Source: Variovorax sp. PAMC26660 (GTDB lineage Bacteria > Pseudomonadota > Gammaproteobacteria > Burkholderiales > Burkholderiaceae_C). From it: a stretch of 64,000 nt of DNA. The notes beneath the pieces were generated by a model that saw only the letters and a program-made list of their open reading frames with translations, searched no databases and was not told the DNA's origin. The DNA lies in NCBI RefSeq assembly GCF_014302995.1, contig NZ_CP060295.1, positions 5,757,501-5,821,500 of the forward strand. Direction: 5' to 3'. The translations under genes were made by a program, and so were the position numbers. Below are positions 15,624-25,323 of the stretch, piece by piece (within the stretch, counting starts at the first letter, position 1; each line of letters begins with the position of its first letter).

Positions 15624-17762
15624 ATGCCATCCGCCCCCGCAGATCCGTCGCCTGACGTCGCGGCGCCCACATTCCCGCTGCTGGACCGCGACCACAGCAT
15701 CCTGTCATTCAATGAACGGGTGCTCGACTGGGCCCATCGCCCGGAGGTGCCGCTGATCGAGCGCCTTCGCTACCTGTGCATCGTCTCGTCAAATCTTGAC
15801 GAATTCTTCGAAGTGCGCGCCGCGCCGCATCTGATTGCGGGCAGCGCCGGCGACCACAAGGGCACCTACACCGTCGAGTCGTTCGAGCGGCTGGCCGAGG
15901 CGGCCCATACGCTCGTGGCGCGCCAGTACGCGCTCTACAACGACGAGCTGATGCCGACCTTCGCCAAGCACGGCATCCACATCATTTCGCACGGCGAGCG
16001 CAACCCGGCGCAGCGCAAGTGGGTCAGCGAATATTTCGAGCGCGAAGTGCGTCCGCTGCTGATTCCGGTCGGACTGGACCCGGCGCATCCGTTCCCGCAG
16101 GTGGCGAACAAGTCGCTCAACTTCATCGTGCGGCTCGGTGGCAAGGATGCCTTCGGGCGCGAAAACCCGATCCAGATCGTCAAGCTGCCGCGCGTGCTGC
16201 CACGCCTGATCCGCATGCCGGCCAAGGTGTCGGACGGCAAGACGCTGTTCGTGGCGCTGTCGAGCGTGGTGCGGGCGCACCTGTCGAGCATGTTCCCGGG
16301 CCGCGAGGTAGGCGACTTCTCGCAGTTCCGCGTGACGCGCCATTCCGACCTTGCGGTCGACGAAGAAGACGTGAAGAACCTGCGCACCGCGTTGCGCCAG
16401 GGCCTGCAGCATCGCCACTACGGCCAGGCCGTGCGCCTGGAGGTGTCAGCCAGTTGCGCCGAATCGCTCGCCAGCTTCCTGCTGGCCCAGTTCAACCTGC
16501 CGCCGCAGGCGCTGTACCGCGTGCACGGGCCGGTGAACCTGGCACGGCTCACACAGCTGATCGACCTCATCGACGAGCCGCAACTGCGCTTTCCGCCGTA
16601 CCCCGCCTCGTATCCCGTCACGTTGTCGCCGGCCCAGTCGTTCTTCGAGCGGCTGCAGCGCGGCGACGTGCTGATCCACCAGCCCTTTGAGAGTTTCGAT
16701 GGCGTGCTCGCCTTCCTGCGCGAAGCCGTGCTCGATCCGCAGGTGCTGGCGATCAAGCAGACCATCTACCGCACCGGCGCCGATTCCGAGCTGATGGACC
16801 TGCTGCGCGAAGCCGTGCGCCGCGGCAAGGAAGTCACCGTGGTGGTGGAGCTGAAGGCGCGCTTCGACGAAGAGGCCAACATCAACTGGGCCGAAATGCT
16901 CGAATCGATCGGCGCACAGGTGGTGTATGGCGTGGTGGGTCTGAAGACCCACGCCAAGATGCTGCTGGTGACGCGCCGCGAGGGCAAGCAGATGCGCCGC
17001 TACGGCCACCTGTCTACCGGCAACTACAACCCGCGCACTGCCAGGCTCTACACCGACATCAGCCACCTCACGGCCGATCCGCTGCTGACGGCCGACATGG
17101 AGGCCGTGTTCGTCCACCTTGCGAGCCAGAGCCGGCTGCCCAAGCTCAATCGCATGTGGTTGGCTCCCTTCGACCTGCACAAGAATCTGGTCACGCAGAT
17201 CGACGCACTGGGCGTGGCCGCCGCGAGCGGCCAGCCGACCCGCATCGTCGCCAAGATGAATGCGCTGACCGACGAAGAGATCATCGGCGCGCTGATCCGC
17301 GCGGGGCAGAAGGGCGTGAAGATCGACCTCATCGTGCGCGGTGCCTGCACGCTGCCGGCCCAGGTGCCGGGGCTGACCGACAACGTGCGCGTGCGCTCGG
17401 TGATCGGCCGCTTCCTCGAACATTCGCGGGTCTTCTATTTCCGCAACGGTGAGGACGAGTCGCTCTACCTGTCGAGCGCCGACTGGATGAACCGCAACAT
17501 GATGCGGCGCATCGAGCTTGCGTGGCCCGTCACCGACCCGGGGCTGCGCCAGCGCCTGATCGACGAATGCCTGGTGGCCTATCTGCACGACGGGCGTGAT
17601 GCCTGGGACCTCGGCGGCGACGGCATCTACACCCGCGTCAATCGCGACACGCATCCGGGCGAAGAGGGCGCATCGCGCGCCATCGAGGCGCACGGTGCCC
17701 AGGCCGCACTCATGAACCGCTACGCATCGCGAGGGCATCACCGCGATGCATCCAGCAACTGA
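15624..17762 (+). CDS. ppk1: Polyphosphate kinase 1
   Basis: At 712 residues this has standard Ppk1 length. It makes polyphosphate reversibly from ATP through a phosphohistidine. Visible features: N-domain LDRDHSILSFNERVLDWA and IVSSNLDEFFEVR; head domain; C1 domain with GVVGLKTHAKMLLVTRR (catalytic His in KTHAK) and YGHLSTGNYNPRTARLYTDI; C2 domain with IGRFLEHSRVFYF (second His) and SSADWMNRNMMRRIELAWPV. The start MPSAPADPS is the first ATG after the PHO box. The sixA frame begins 17 bases past the stop, so the two are probably one transcript. Confidence 0.95.
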   Translation: MPSAPADPSPDVAAPTFPLLDRDHSILSFNERVLDWAHRPEVPLIERLRYLCIVSSNLDEFFEVRAAPHLIAGSAGDHKGTYTVESFERLAEAAHTLVARQYALYNDELMPTFAKHGIHIISHGERNPAQRKWVSEYFEREVRPLLIPVGLDPAHPFPQVANKSLNFIVRLGGKDAFGRENPIQIVKLPRVLPRLIRMPAKVSDGKTLFVALSSVVRAHLSSMFPGREVGDFSQFRVTRHSDLAVDEEDVKNLRTALRQGLQHRHYGQAVRLEVSASCAESLASFLLAQFNLPPQALYRVHGPVNLARLTQLIDLIDEPQLRFPPYPASYPVTLSPAQSFFERLQRGDVLIHQPFESFDGVLAFLREAVLDPQVLAIKQTIYRTGADSELMDLLREAVRRGKEVTVVVELKARFDEEANINWAEMLESIGAQVVYGVVGLKTHAKMLLVTRREGKQMRRYGHLSTGNYNPRTARLYTDISHLTADPLLTADMEAVFVHLASQSRLPKLNRMWLAPFDLHKNLVTQIDALGVAAASGQPTRIVAKMNALTDEEIIGALIRAGQKGVKIDLIVRGACTLPAQVPGLTDNVRVRSVIGRFLEHSRVFYFRNGEDESLYLSSADWMNRNMMRRIELAWPVTDPGLRQRLIDECLVAYLHDGRDAWDLGGDGIYTRVNRDTHPGEEGASRAIEAHGAQAALMNRYASRGHHRDASSN

Positions 17763-17778
17763 CGACGACCGAAAGACG

Positions 17779-18246
17779 ATGACCATGGACTTGATCTTCT
17801 GGCGCCACGCCGAAGCCGAGGACTGGACCGAGGGCTGCGACGACATGCAGCGCTCGCTCACCGCACGCGGCGAAAAACAGGCCAAGCGCATGGCCAGCTG
17901 GCTGGACCGTCAACTGCCCGATGGCACGCGCATCATCTGCAGCCCCGCGCGGCGCTGCGAACAGACCGCGCTGGCGCTGGGCCGCAAGTACAAGGTGCGC
18001 TCCGAGCTGTCGCCCGAGACCACGCCCGAGCTGCTGCTCGGCGCGGCCGGCTGGCCCAATGGCAAGTCGGTGGTGCTGATGATCGGCCACCAGCCCTCGG
18101 TGGGGCAGGCGATATCGCTGCTGCTTGGCCTCAAGCAGGACAGCTGCCCGGTGCGCAAGGGCGCGCTGTGGTGGATCCGCACGCGCGAGCGCGACGGCGA
18201 CGTGCAGACCGTCGTGGTGACGGTGCAGTCGCCCGAGCTGCTTTAA
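17779..18246 (+). CDS. sixA: SixA-type phosphohistidine phosphatase
   Basis: A histidine-phosphatase-superfamily protein of about 155 residues: the catalytic RHG motif is in LIFWRHAEAED, a second Arg in SPARRCEQTA, and the second catalytic His in VLMIGHQPSVGQA. SixA removes phosphate from phosphohistidine, classically on HPt proteins and the nitrogen phosphotransferase system. ATG 17779 and 17785 are both possible, while an ATG at 17746 would overlap ppk. Its stop overlaps the stop of convergent ppx by four bases. Confidence 0.85.
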   Translation: MTMDLIFWRHAEAEDWTEGCDDMQRSLTARGEKQAKRMASWLDRQLPDGTRIICSPARRCEQTALALGRKYKVRSELSPETTPELLLGAAGWPNGKSVVLMIGHQPSVGQAISLLLGLKQDSCPVRKGALWWIRTRERDGDVQTVVVTVQSPELL

Positions 18247-19763
18247 GCCCCGCTCAGCTCCACGCGCCAGTTGCTGGTCTTTTGCCAGGCCAGCACTTCT
18301 TCGCGCAGAAGGTGGGCCGACTGCGGATAGGCCTCGGCCCAATCCGGCGCGCATGCGATCGTGAAGGCTCTGGCGCCCAGCGCTGCGAGGTGCAGGGCTT
18401 CGGGGTCGGGGTCGCGGCGCGCGTGGCACAGGATCACCGCAAGGCGCAGCGCGAGCAACTGCATCACGAAGGTTTCGTCGTCCAGTGCCACTTCGAGCTT
18501 GCGCAGCTTGCCGCGCTGGCCCAGCAGAAGCTGGCCGAGCGCATGCATCTCGTTGACGGCGAAGCCGGGGGCGTCGGTGTTGTCCAGGATGTAGGCGCCG
18601 TGCTTGTGATAGTCGCTGTGCGAGATCTGCGTGCCGATCTCGTGCAGTTGCGCGGCCCAGCCCAGCTTGCGCAGTGCACGGCCGGCGCGGCTCGATGTGT
18701 TGCCGCCGCGTGCGGCGGGAGCGAGCTGCACGAACAGGGTCGCGGCCGTTTCGCCGACGCGCTTGGCCTGTGCCGCATCAACGGTGAAGCGATTGGCCAG
18801 TCGCGCGACCGTGGCGGTGCGCATGTCGGCCACGCTGTCGTCGCGCTCCAGCAGTTCGTAGAGCACGCCGTGGCGCAATGCGCCCTGGGCCACTTTCATC
18901 TCGGTGATGCCGAGCAGGTCGAACACCGCGCGCAGCACGCTCACGCCGCCGCCGATCACGGCCTTGCGGTCTTCGCGCATGCCGTCGATGCGCAGCTTGT
19001 CGACGCTGCCGGCCTTGAGCAGTCGGTCGAGCAGCCAGTCGAGGCCTTCGCGCGTGACAAGGCCGGGCTTGGCGCCGGATGCGGCCAGCACGTCGCCGAC
19101 TGCGCCGATGGTGCCGGAGGCGCCGTAAGCCACATCCCACTGGTCGCGTGTGTAGCTGGCGAGCGCGTCGTCGAGCACGGCCTTGGCCGCGACTTCGGCG
19201 GCGCGGAAGGCGGGCAGGGTGAACAGGCCTTCGCCGAAGTGCTTCATCGACCAGGCAACGCTGCCGACGCGGTACGACTCCGTGCGCTCCGCCACCAGCG
19301 CCTGGCCGATGATCATTTCGGTGGAGCGTCCGCCGATGTCGATCACCAGCCGGCGTTCGCGGTCGGAGGCGTCGGTGTGCGGGAGCATGTGTGCCACGCC
19401 CTGATAGATCAGCCGGGCTTCTTCCCGGCCCGGGATCACGTCGATGCCGAAGCCCAGGATAGTGCGCGCACGCAACAAAAATTCTTCGCGGTTGCGCGCT
19501 TCGCGCAGCGTTTGCGTGGCCACGGCACGCACCTGCGAGCGCTTGAAGCCGGCCAGGCGCTCGCCGAAACGTGCAAGCGCATCCCAGCCGCGCTGCATGG
19601 CTTCGGGCGTGAGGTTGCGCGCACTGTCCAGGCCGTTGCCCTGGCGCACGGTTTCCTTGAGGTACTCGGTGCGGTGAATCTGACCATGGTCGACCTGTCC
19701 GATTTCCAGCCTGAAGCTGTTCGAACCCAGATCGACCGCTGCGAGGCGGGTGCCGTTTTGCAT
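18243..19763 (-). CDS. ppx: Exopolyphosphatase (Ppx/GppA family)
   Basis: The 506-residue protein has the ASKHA-fold Ppx core: AAVDLGSNSFRLEIGQ for phosphate 1, VIDIGGRSTEMIIG for phosphate 2 (the usual GGGS reads GGRS), and GASGTIGAVGDVL. A C-terminal HD-like helical domain has LHEIGTQISHSDYHKHG. It hydrolyses terminal phosphates of polyphosphate, opposing Ppk. ATG 19763 is the conserved start; the frame is open further upstream without support. It diverges from pstS and converges on sixA, so synthesis and breakdown genes bracket a common locus. Confidence 0.93.
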   Translation of the reverse strand: MQNGTRLAAVDLGSNSFRLEIGQVDHGQIHRTEYLKETVRQGNGLDSARNLTPEAMQRGWDALARFGERLAGFKRSQVRAVATQTLREARNREEFLLRARTILGFGIDVIPGREEARLIYQGVAHMLPHTDASDRERRLVIDIGGRSTEMIIGQALVAERTESYRVGSVAWSMKHFGEGLFTLPAFRAAEVAAKAVLDDALASYTRDQWDVAYGASGTIGAVGDVLAASGAKPGLVTREGLDWLLDRLLKAGSVDKLRIDGMREDRKAVIGGGVSVLRAVFDLLGITEMKVAQGALRHGVLYELLERDDSVADMRTATVARLANRFTVDAAQAKRVGETAATLFVQLAPAARGGNTSSRAGRALRKLGWAAQLHEIGTQISHSDYHKHGAYILDNTDAPGFAVNEMHALGQLLLGQRGKLRKLEVALDDETFVMQLLALRLAVILCHARRDPDPEALHLAALGARAFTIACAPDWAEAYPQSAHLLREEVLAWQKTSNWRVELSGA

Positions 19764-19862
19764 TGTGTAGTGAGGAGGGCGGTTCTCTGATCGTAGCGCC
19801 GTGACAGAACGCGCCGTCGCCCAAGTGTCTTCACGGGGAGGGTTGGAGGCTAGGCGCGGCGC

Positions 19863-19880
19863 ATGACGGTTGTGTGACAG
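19863..19880 (-). promoter_or_regulatory. PHO box facing ppx
   Basis: On the minus strand CTGTCACACAACCGTCAT has two half-sites (CTGTCAC and CCGTCAT) exactly 11 bases apart. It lies 100 bases upstream of the ppx start codon and about 50 bases from the pstS box on the other strand. Confidence 0.6.
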
Positions 19881-19930
19881 CGTCACACAAACCAGCGGGG
19901 ATGCAGCGGCATTTTCCCTCGACAGGAGGG

Positions 19931-19948
19931 GTGTCACATGGATGTCAC
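19931..19948 (+). promoter_or_regulatory. PHO box upstream of pstS
   Basis: GTGTCACATGGATGTCAC contains two half-sites, GTGTCAC and ATGTCAC, spaced 11 bases. It is 65 bases before the pstS start, the usual position for PhoB activation of the pst operon. Confidence 0.7.
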
Positions 19949-20012
19949 ACAAGCTTTTTAGAGTCCGTCCCAAGCCCGAAAGGGACTACTTCTTACTTCT
20001 AAAGGAAGCTTT

Positions 20013-21050
20013 ATGAAAACGACGTTCAAATTTGCAGCAGCCGGCCTGATCGCCGCCGCTTTCGCCCAAGTCCCTGCCTTCGCACAAGATGTGACCGGCG
20101 CTGGTGCCAGCTTCCCGGCACCGCTGTACGCCAAGTGGGCTTCCGACTTCAACAAGGCCACCGGCGTCAAAATCAACTACCAGTCGGTCGGTTCGGGCGC
20201 AGGCCTGAAGCAGATCGAAGCCAAGACCGTCGATTTCGGCGCATCGGATGCTCCCCTGAAGGACGACGAACTGCAAGCCAAGGGCCTGATGCAGTTCCCC
20301 ACCGTCATCGGCGGCGTGATCCCCGTGGTCAACATCCCCGGCATCAAGCCCGGCGAGCTGAAGCTCAACGGCCAGGTCCTGGGCGACATCTACCTGGGCA
20401 AGATCACCAAGTGGAATGACCCCGCCATCAAGGCGCTGAATGGTTCGCTGGCACTGCCGGACGCCGCCATCGCGCCGGTTCGCCGCGCCGACGGTTCGGG
20501 CACCAGCTTCCTGTTCACCAACTACCTGAGCAAGGTCAACGCCGAGTGGAAGTCGAAGGTCGGCGAAGGCACGGCCGTCAACTGGCCCACCGGCGCGGGT
20601 GGCAAGGGCAATGAAGGCGTTGCCGCTTTCGTGAACCGCCTGCCCAATTCGATCGGCTACGTCGAGTACGCCTACGTCAAGCAGAACAAGATGACCTATG
20701 CCCAACTGCAGAACGCAGCCGGCTCGTACGTGTCGCCTGACGACACCGCCTTCAAGGCCGCCGCCGCCGGCGCCGACTGGAACAAGAGCTTCTACCAGGT
20801 GCTGACCAACCAGGCCGGCAAGGACGCATGGCCCATCACCGGCGCCACCTTCATCCTGCTGCACAAGGTGCAGGACAAGCCCGCCAACGCGACCACCGTG
20901 CTGAAGTTCTTCGACTGGGCCTACAAGAGCGGCGACAAGACGGCTGACGACCTCGACTACGTGCCGATGCCTGATGCCGTGAAGGCCACCATCGCCAAGT
21001 CGTGGGGTGAAGTGAAGGACGCGTCGGGCAAGGCCGTCGCGTACAAGTAA
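20013..21050 (+). CDS. pstS: Periplasmic phosphate-binding protein PstS
   Basis: The precursor is 345 residues with a 24-residue signal peptide ending PAFA, mature from [15 protein letters not shown]. Phosphate-binding motifs typical of PstS are present: [27 protein letters not shown], and [17 protein letters not shown]. It captures phosphate in the periplasm and hands it to PstCA. It is the first gene of pstSCAB-phoU-phoB-phoR and follows the PHO box. AAAGGAAGC before the ATG is a strong ribosome site, fitting high expression. Confidence 0.97.
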   Translation: MKTTFKFAAAGLIAAAFAQVPAFAQDVTGAGASFPAPLYAKWASDFNKATGVKINYQSVGSGAGLKQIEAKTVDFGASDAPLKDDELQAKGLMQFPTVIGGVIPVVNIPGIKPGELKLNGQVLGDIYLGKITKWNDPAIKALNGSLALPDAAIAPVRRADGSGTSFLFTNYLSKVNAEWKSKVGEGTAVNWPTGAGGKGNEGVAAFVNRLPNSIGYVEYAYVKQNKMTYAQLQNAAGSYVSPDDTAFKAAAAGADWNKSFYQVLTNQAGKDAWPITGATFILLHKVQDKPANATTVLKFFDWAYKSGDKTADDLDYVPMPDAVKATIAKSWGEVKDASGKAVAYK

Positions 21051-21085
21051 ACCAACCTCACCCACCAGTCCAGGACGGCGCGCCC

Positions 21086-22168
21086 ATGAGCACTTCATCG
21101 CTCGAGGACGCGCCGCTTTCGTCTTTGCCGGAGCGACCCTTGTCATCCACCTTTCCTGCCGCCGCCGCCTCACTCGACCTAGCGGCCGAGCGCCGTCGTG
21201 CCACCGCCCCTCCGCCGCCCGTCAAGGCACCGCGTTCCGGCCCCATGGCCGACCGGCTGTTCGGCTGGGCCGCCAAGGGCGCTGCGCTGCTGACGCTCGC
21301 GATGCTCATCGGCATCCTGCTGTCGCTGATCGCAGGCGCCTGGCCCGCCATTTCCAAGTACGGCCTCGGCTTTCTCACGAGCAGCGTGTGGGACCCGGTG
21401 AAGGACGAGTACGGCGGCCTGGTGATGATCTACGGCACGCTGGCCACCTCGTTCATCGCGCTGGTGATCGCGGTGCCGGTGAGCTTCGGCATTGCGCTGT
21501 TCCTGACCGAGCTGTCGCCCAACTGGCTCAAGCGCCCGCTGGGCACGGCCATCGAATTGCTCGCTGCAGTGCCGTCCATCGTGTACGGCATGTGGGGCCT
21601 GCTGGTCTTCGGCCCGATTCTTTCGACCTGGGTGCAGCAGCCGTTGCAGAAGTTGTTTGCCGGCGTGCCGTACCTCGGCGCGCTGGTGTCCGGCCCGCCC
21701 GTGGGCATCGGCATTCTGTCGGCCGGCATCATCCTGGCGATCATGATCATTCCGTTCATCGCCTCGGTGATGCGCGACGTATTCGAGGTCACGCCGCCGC
21801 TGCTCAAGGAGTCGGCCTACGGCCTGGGCTCCACCACCTGGGAAGTCGTCTCCAAGGTCGTGCTGCCCTACACCAAGGCTGGCGTGATCGGCGGCATCAT
21901 GCTCGGCCTGGGCCGGGCGCTGGGTGAAACGATGGCGGTCACCTTCGTGATCGGCAACATGAACCAGCTCAATTCGCTTTCCGTGTTCGAGGCTGCCAAC
22001 AGCATCACCTCGGCACTTGCCAATGAATTCGCCGAGGCCGGCGCGGGCCTGCACCAGGCTGCGCTGATGTACCTGGGCCTCGTGCTGTTCTTCATTACCT
22101 TCGTCGTGCTGACGCTCTCGAAGATATTGCTGACCCAGATGAAGAAGAGCGAAGGGACCAAGTCGTGA
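21086..22168 (+). CDS. pstC: Phosphate ABC transporter permease PstC
   Basis: The 360-residue inner-membrane protein has about six membrane segments beginning near residue 65 and the permease EAA-like loop with [26 protein letters not shown]. The PstC family's [30 protein letters not shown] is evident. The N-terminal 50 residues are a cytoplasmic, low-complexity extension. Its stop overlaps the pstA start as GTGA at 22165-22168. Confidence 0.95.
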   Translation: MSTSSLEDAPLSSLPERPLSSTFPAAAASLDLAAERRRATAPPPPVKAPRSGPMADRLFGWAAKGAALLTLAMLIGILLSLIAGAWPAISKYGLGFLTSSVWDPVKDEYGGLVMIYGTLATSFIALVIAVPVSFGIALFLTELSPNWLKRPLGTAIELLAAVPSIVYGMWGLLVFGPILSTWVQQPLQKLFAGVPYLGALVSGPPVGIGILSAGIILAIMIIPFIASVMRDVFEVTPPLLKESAYGLGSTTWEVVSKVVLPYTKAGVIGGIMLGLGRALGETMAVTFVIGNMNQLNSLSVFEAANSITSALANEFAEAGAGLHQAALMYLGLVLFFITFVVLTLSKILLTQMKKSEGTKS

Positions 22169-23049
22169 GCACCGCGCAAAACCTGCTGAGCGCCAAGGCG
22201 CTCGCCGAAACGCGCCAGGCCCGGTTCGCCTCGCGCAACCGCGTCAACAAGATCGCGCTCACGCTGTCGCTCGCGGCAATGGTGTTCGGCGTGTTCTGGC
22301 TGGTGTGGATCCTCTGGGAAACGCTGCGCCTGGGCATCGGTGGCCTTGCGATCGCCACCTTCACCGAAATGACGCCGCCGCCGAACGAGGCGGGCGGTAT
22401 CGCCAATGCGATCTTCGGCTCGTTCGTGATGGTGTCGCTGGCCACCTTCGTGGGCACGCCGATCGGCATCATGGCCGGCATCTACCTGGCCGAGTACAAC
22501 CCCAAGGGCTGGCTCGCCGCGATCACGCGCTTCGTCAACGACATCCTGCTGTCCGCGCCGTCGATCGTGATCGGCCTGTTCGTCTATGCCGTGGTGGTGG
22601 CCTACTTCAAGTCCTTCTCGGGTCTGGCGGGCGCGCTCTCGCTGGCGCTGATCGTGATTCCGGTGGTGATCCGCACGACCGAGAACATGCTGCAGCTGGT
22701 GCCGCCGGGGCTGCGCGAAGCGGCCTACGCACTCGGTACGCCGAAGTGGAAGGTCATCCTGAGCATCACGCTGCGCGCCGCACGCGCTGGTGTGGTCACG
22801 GGTGTGCTGCTCGCCGTGGCGCGCATTGCCGGCGAAACCGCACCGCTGCTCTTCACCGCACTGAACAACCAGTTCTGGACCGCCGACGTGAGCCAGCCGA
22901 TGGCCAGCCTGCCGGTCACGATTTTCAAGTTTGCGATGAGCCCATACGAGAACTGGCAACACCTGGCATGGGCCGGCGTGTTCCTGATCACCGTCGCCGT
23001 GCTCGCCCTCAATATCCTGGCGCGGGTCCTGACGCGCAACAAACATTAA
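22165..23049 (+). CDS. pstA: Phosphate ABC transporter permease PstA
   Basis: The 294-residue partner of PstC has about six membrane segments, the family block [18 protein letters not shown], a [16 protein letters not shown] segment and the coupling loop [21 protein letters not shown]. It starts with GTG overlapping the pstC stop by four bases, indicating translational coupling. A 13-base gap separates it from pstB. Confidence 0.95.
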   Translation: MSTAQNLLSAKALAETRQARFASRNRVNKIALTLSLAAMVFGVFWLVWILWETLRLGIGGLAIATFTEMTPPPNEAGGIANAIFGSFVMVSLATFVGTPIGIMAGIYLAEYNPKGWLAAITRFVNDILLSAPSIVIGLFVYAVVVAYFKSFSGLAGALSLALIVIPVVIRTTENMLQLVPPGLREAAYALGTPKWKVILSITLRAARAGVVTGVLLAVARIAGETAPLLFTALNNQFWTADVSQPMASLPVTIFKFAMSPYENWQHLAWAGVFLITVAVLALNILARVLTRNKH

Positions 23050-23062
23050 AGAAGAAGCCCAC

Positions 23063-23842
23063 ATGCCAAATACCGTCGCACAACCGTCGCGCTCGAAGAT
23101 CTCGGTCAAGGACCTGAACTTCTACTACGGCAAGTTCCACGCGCTCAAGGGCATCAACCTCGAGATTCCCGAGAACAAGGTCACGGCCTTCATCGGCCCG
23201 TCGGGCTGCGGCAAGTCGACCTTGCTGCGCACCTTCAACCGCATGTTCGAGTTGTACCCCGAGCAGCGCGCCGAGGGCACGATTGCCCTGGATGGCGAGA
23301 ACCTGCTCACCTCCAAGCAAGACGTCGCCCTGATCCGAGCCAAGATCGGCATGGTTTTCCAGAAGCCGACGCCGTTCCCGATGTCGATCTACGACAACGT
23401 TGCCTTCGGCGTGAAGCTGTTCGAGAGCCTGAGCGCCAGCGAAATGGACGACCGCGTCGAATGGGCCCTGAAGAAGGCCGCCCTGTGGACCGAAGTGCGC
23501 GACAAGCTGCAGCAAAGCGGCTCGGGCCTGTCCGGTGGCCAGCAGCAGCGCCTGTGCATTGCGCGCGGCATCGCGATCAAGCCCGAAGTGCTGCTGCTCG
23601 ACGAGCCGTGCTCCGCGCTGGACCCGATCTCGACCGCCAAGATCGAAGAGCTGATCGCCGAACTCAAGAACGAGTACACGGTGGTCATCGTCACGCATAA
23701 CATGCAGCAAGCCGCCCGCTGCAGCGACTACACCGCCTACATGTACCTCGGCGACCTGATCGAGTTCGGTGCCACCGAACAGATGTTCTTCAAGCCGCAG
23801 CGCAAGGAGACCGAGGACTACATCACCGGCCGTTTCGGTTGA
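23063..23842 (+). CDS. pstB: Phosphate ABC transporter ATPase PstB
   Basis: The 259-residue ATPase has Walker [10 protein letters not shown], a Q-loop [18 protein letters not shown] signature [16 protein letters not shown], Walker [14 protein letters not shown] and an H-loop with [14 protein letters not shown]. It drives phosphate import through PstCA and, with PhoU, relays transporter state to PhoR. GAAGAAG upstream of ATG 23063 serves as ribosome site. Confidence 0.96.
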   Translation: MPNTVAQPSRSKISVKDLNFYYGKFHALKGINLEIPENKVTAFIGPSGCGKSTLLRTFNRMFELYPEQRAEGTIALDGENLLTSKQDVALIRAKIGMVFQKPTPFPMSIYDNVAFGVKLFESLSASEMDDRVEWALKKAALWTEVRDKLQQSGSGLSGGQQQRLCIARGIAIKPEVLLLDEPCSALDPISTAKIEELIAELKNEYTVVIVTHNMQQAARCSDYTAYMYLGDLIEFGATEQMFFKPQRKETEDYITGRFG

Positions 23843-23857
23843 TCCACAGGAGACACC

Positions 23858-24559
23858 ATGACTGAAAAACACCTCTCCAGCCAGTTCGACAGCGAACTCA
23901 ACGGCGTCTCGTCGCGCGTGATGGAACTCGGCGGCATGGTCGAGTCGCAGATCCACACGGCGGTCTACGCACTGCTGCAGTTCGACCCCGAAGCGGCCGA
24001 CCGCGTGATGGAAACCGAGCACCGCGTCAATGCGATGGAAATCGACATCGACCGCGAGCTGTCGTCGATCATTGCGCGCCGCCAGCCGACCGCACGCGAC
24101 CTGCGCCTGTTGATCGCCATCTCGAAGACCACCGCCAACCTCGAGCGCGTGGGCGACGAGGCCAACAAGATCGCGCGCATGGTCAAGTCGATCATCCAGA
24201 GCGGTTCGGCCCGCGCGCTGCCCACCACCGAGCTGCGCATTGCCGCCGACCTCGCCTCGGGCCTGCTGCGCACCGCGCTGGACGCTTTCGCGCGCCTGGA
24301 CACGGCCGCGGCGCTGTCGATCCTGAAGGACGACGACCTGATCGACAAGGAGTTCGACGGTTTCGTGCGCAAGCTGGTCACCTACATGATGGAAGACCCG
24401 CGCACGATCTCCGCCAGCCTCGACCTGCTGTTCCTGGCCAAGGCCATCGAACGCATCGGCGACCACGCCAAGAACATCGCTGAGTTCATCATCTACATCG
24501 TCAAGGGTGCCGATGTGCGGCACACTTCGATGCAAGAAATCGAGTCCGCGCTGCAGTAA
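23858..24559 (+). CDS. phoU: Phosphate signalling regulator PhoU
   Basis: The 233-residue, all-helical protein consists of two PhoU repeats, each with an E/DxxxD metal-binding motif (for example ADRVMETEHRVNAMEIDID and the later FLAKAIERIGDHAKNIAEF). PhoU connects the Pst transporter to PhoR and keeps the Pho regulon off when phosphate is plentiful. It lies 15 bases after pstB with AGGAGA before its ATG. Confidence 0.96.
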   Translation: MTEKHLSSQFDSELNGVSSRVMELGGMVESQIHTAVYALLQFDPEAADRVMETEHRVNAMEIDIDRELSSIIARRQPTARDLRLLIAISKTTANLERVGDEANKIARMVKSIIQSGSARALPTTELRIAADLASGLLRTALDAFARLDTAAALSILKDDDLIDKEFDGFVRKLVTYMMEDPRTISASLDLLFLAKAIERIGDHAKNIAEFIIYIVKGADVRHTSMQEIESALQ

Positions 24560-24586
24560 GCGCGGCAAAAGACTCCCAAAGAAAGC

Positions 24587-25279
24587 ATGAAGAAACCCCG
24601 AGTCCTGATCGTCGAAGACGAGTCCTCGATCGCCGAGCTGATCGCCGTCAACCTGCGCCACAACGGCTTCGAGCCGATCTGGTCTGAAGATGGCGCCGCA
24701 GCCCAGCGCGAGATCGACGCCTTCCTGCCCGATCTGATCCTGCTCGACTGGATGCTGCCCGGCCAGAGCGGCCTGCAGCTCGCGCGCCAGTGGCGCAAGG
24801 ACCCGCGCACCAAGGCCATCCCGATCCTGATGCTGACTGCGCGCGGCGACGAACCCGACAAGGTGGCCGGCCTCGATGCCGGTGCCGACGACTACATCAC
24901 CAAGCCTTTTTCCACGCAGGAAATGCTGGCACGCATCCGCGCAGTGCTGCGTCGCCGGGCGCCGGAAGTGGTCACCGAACGCGTCGAGATCGGCGAACTG
25001 GCGCTGGACACCTCCACCCACCGCGTGACGTGGCAGGGCGGTGCGCTCAAGGTCGGGCCCACCGAGTTCAAGCTCTTGGCCTACCTGATGCAGCACGCCG
25101 AGCGCGTGCACAGCCGGGCGCAACTGCTCGACAAGGTGTGGGGCGACCACGTCTACATCGAAGAACGCACGGTCGACGTGCACGTCAAGCGCCTGCGCGA
25201 GTCGCTGGGTGCGGCCGCGCCGATGGTGGAAACCGTCCGGGGAGCGGGCTATCGCCTGACCGCCCAAGTCACGGTTTGA
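24587..25279 (+). CDS. phoB: Phosphate regulon response regulator PhoB
   Basis: The 230-residue OmpR/PhoB-type regulator has a receiver domain with acidic pocket VEDE, phospho-acceptor Asp54 (LILLDWMLPG), and Lys in ITKPFS. The C-terminal winged helix includes VGPTEFKLLAYLM, RVHSRAQLLDKVWG and RTVDVHVKRLRESL. It binds PHO boxes like those seen at 14485, 15536, 19863 and 19931. It is co-transcribed after phoU, an arrangement that places the regulator inside its own target operon. Confidence 0.96.
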   Translation: MKKPRVLIVEDESSIAELIAVNLRHNGFEPIWSEDGAAAQREIDAFLPDLILLDWMLPGQSGLQLARQWRKDPRTKAIPILMLTARGDEPDKVAGLDAGADDYITKPFSTQEMLARIRAVLRRRAPEVVTERVEIGELALDTSTHRVTWQGGALKVGPTEFKLLAYLMQHAERVHSRAQLLDKVWGDHVYIEERTVDVHVKRLRESLGAAAPMVETVRGAGYRLTAQVTV

Positions 25280-25323
25280 AAGCCGTGGCGTCCCTTGGCT
25301 GCGGGCGCGGATAATCGCCCGCC

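Noticed and set aside
23009..25267. Open frame of 752 codons antisense to pstB-phoU-phoB
   Set aside because: It runs across three well-defined genes on the plus strand and shows no domain; it reflects third-position GC bias.
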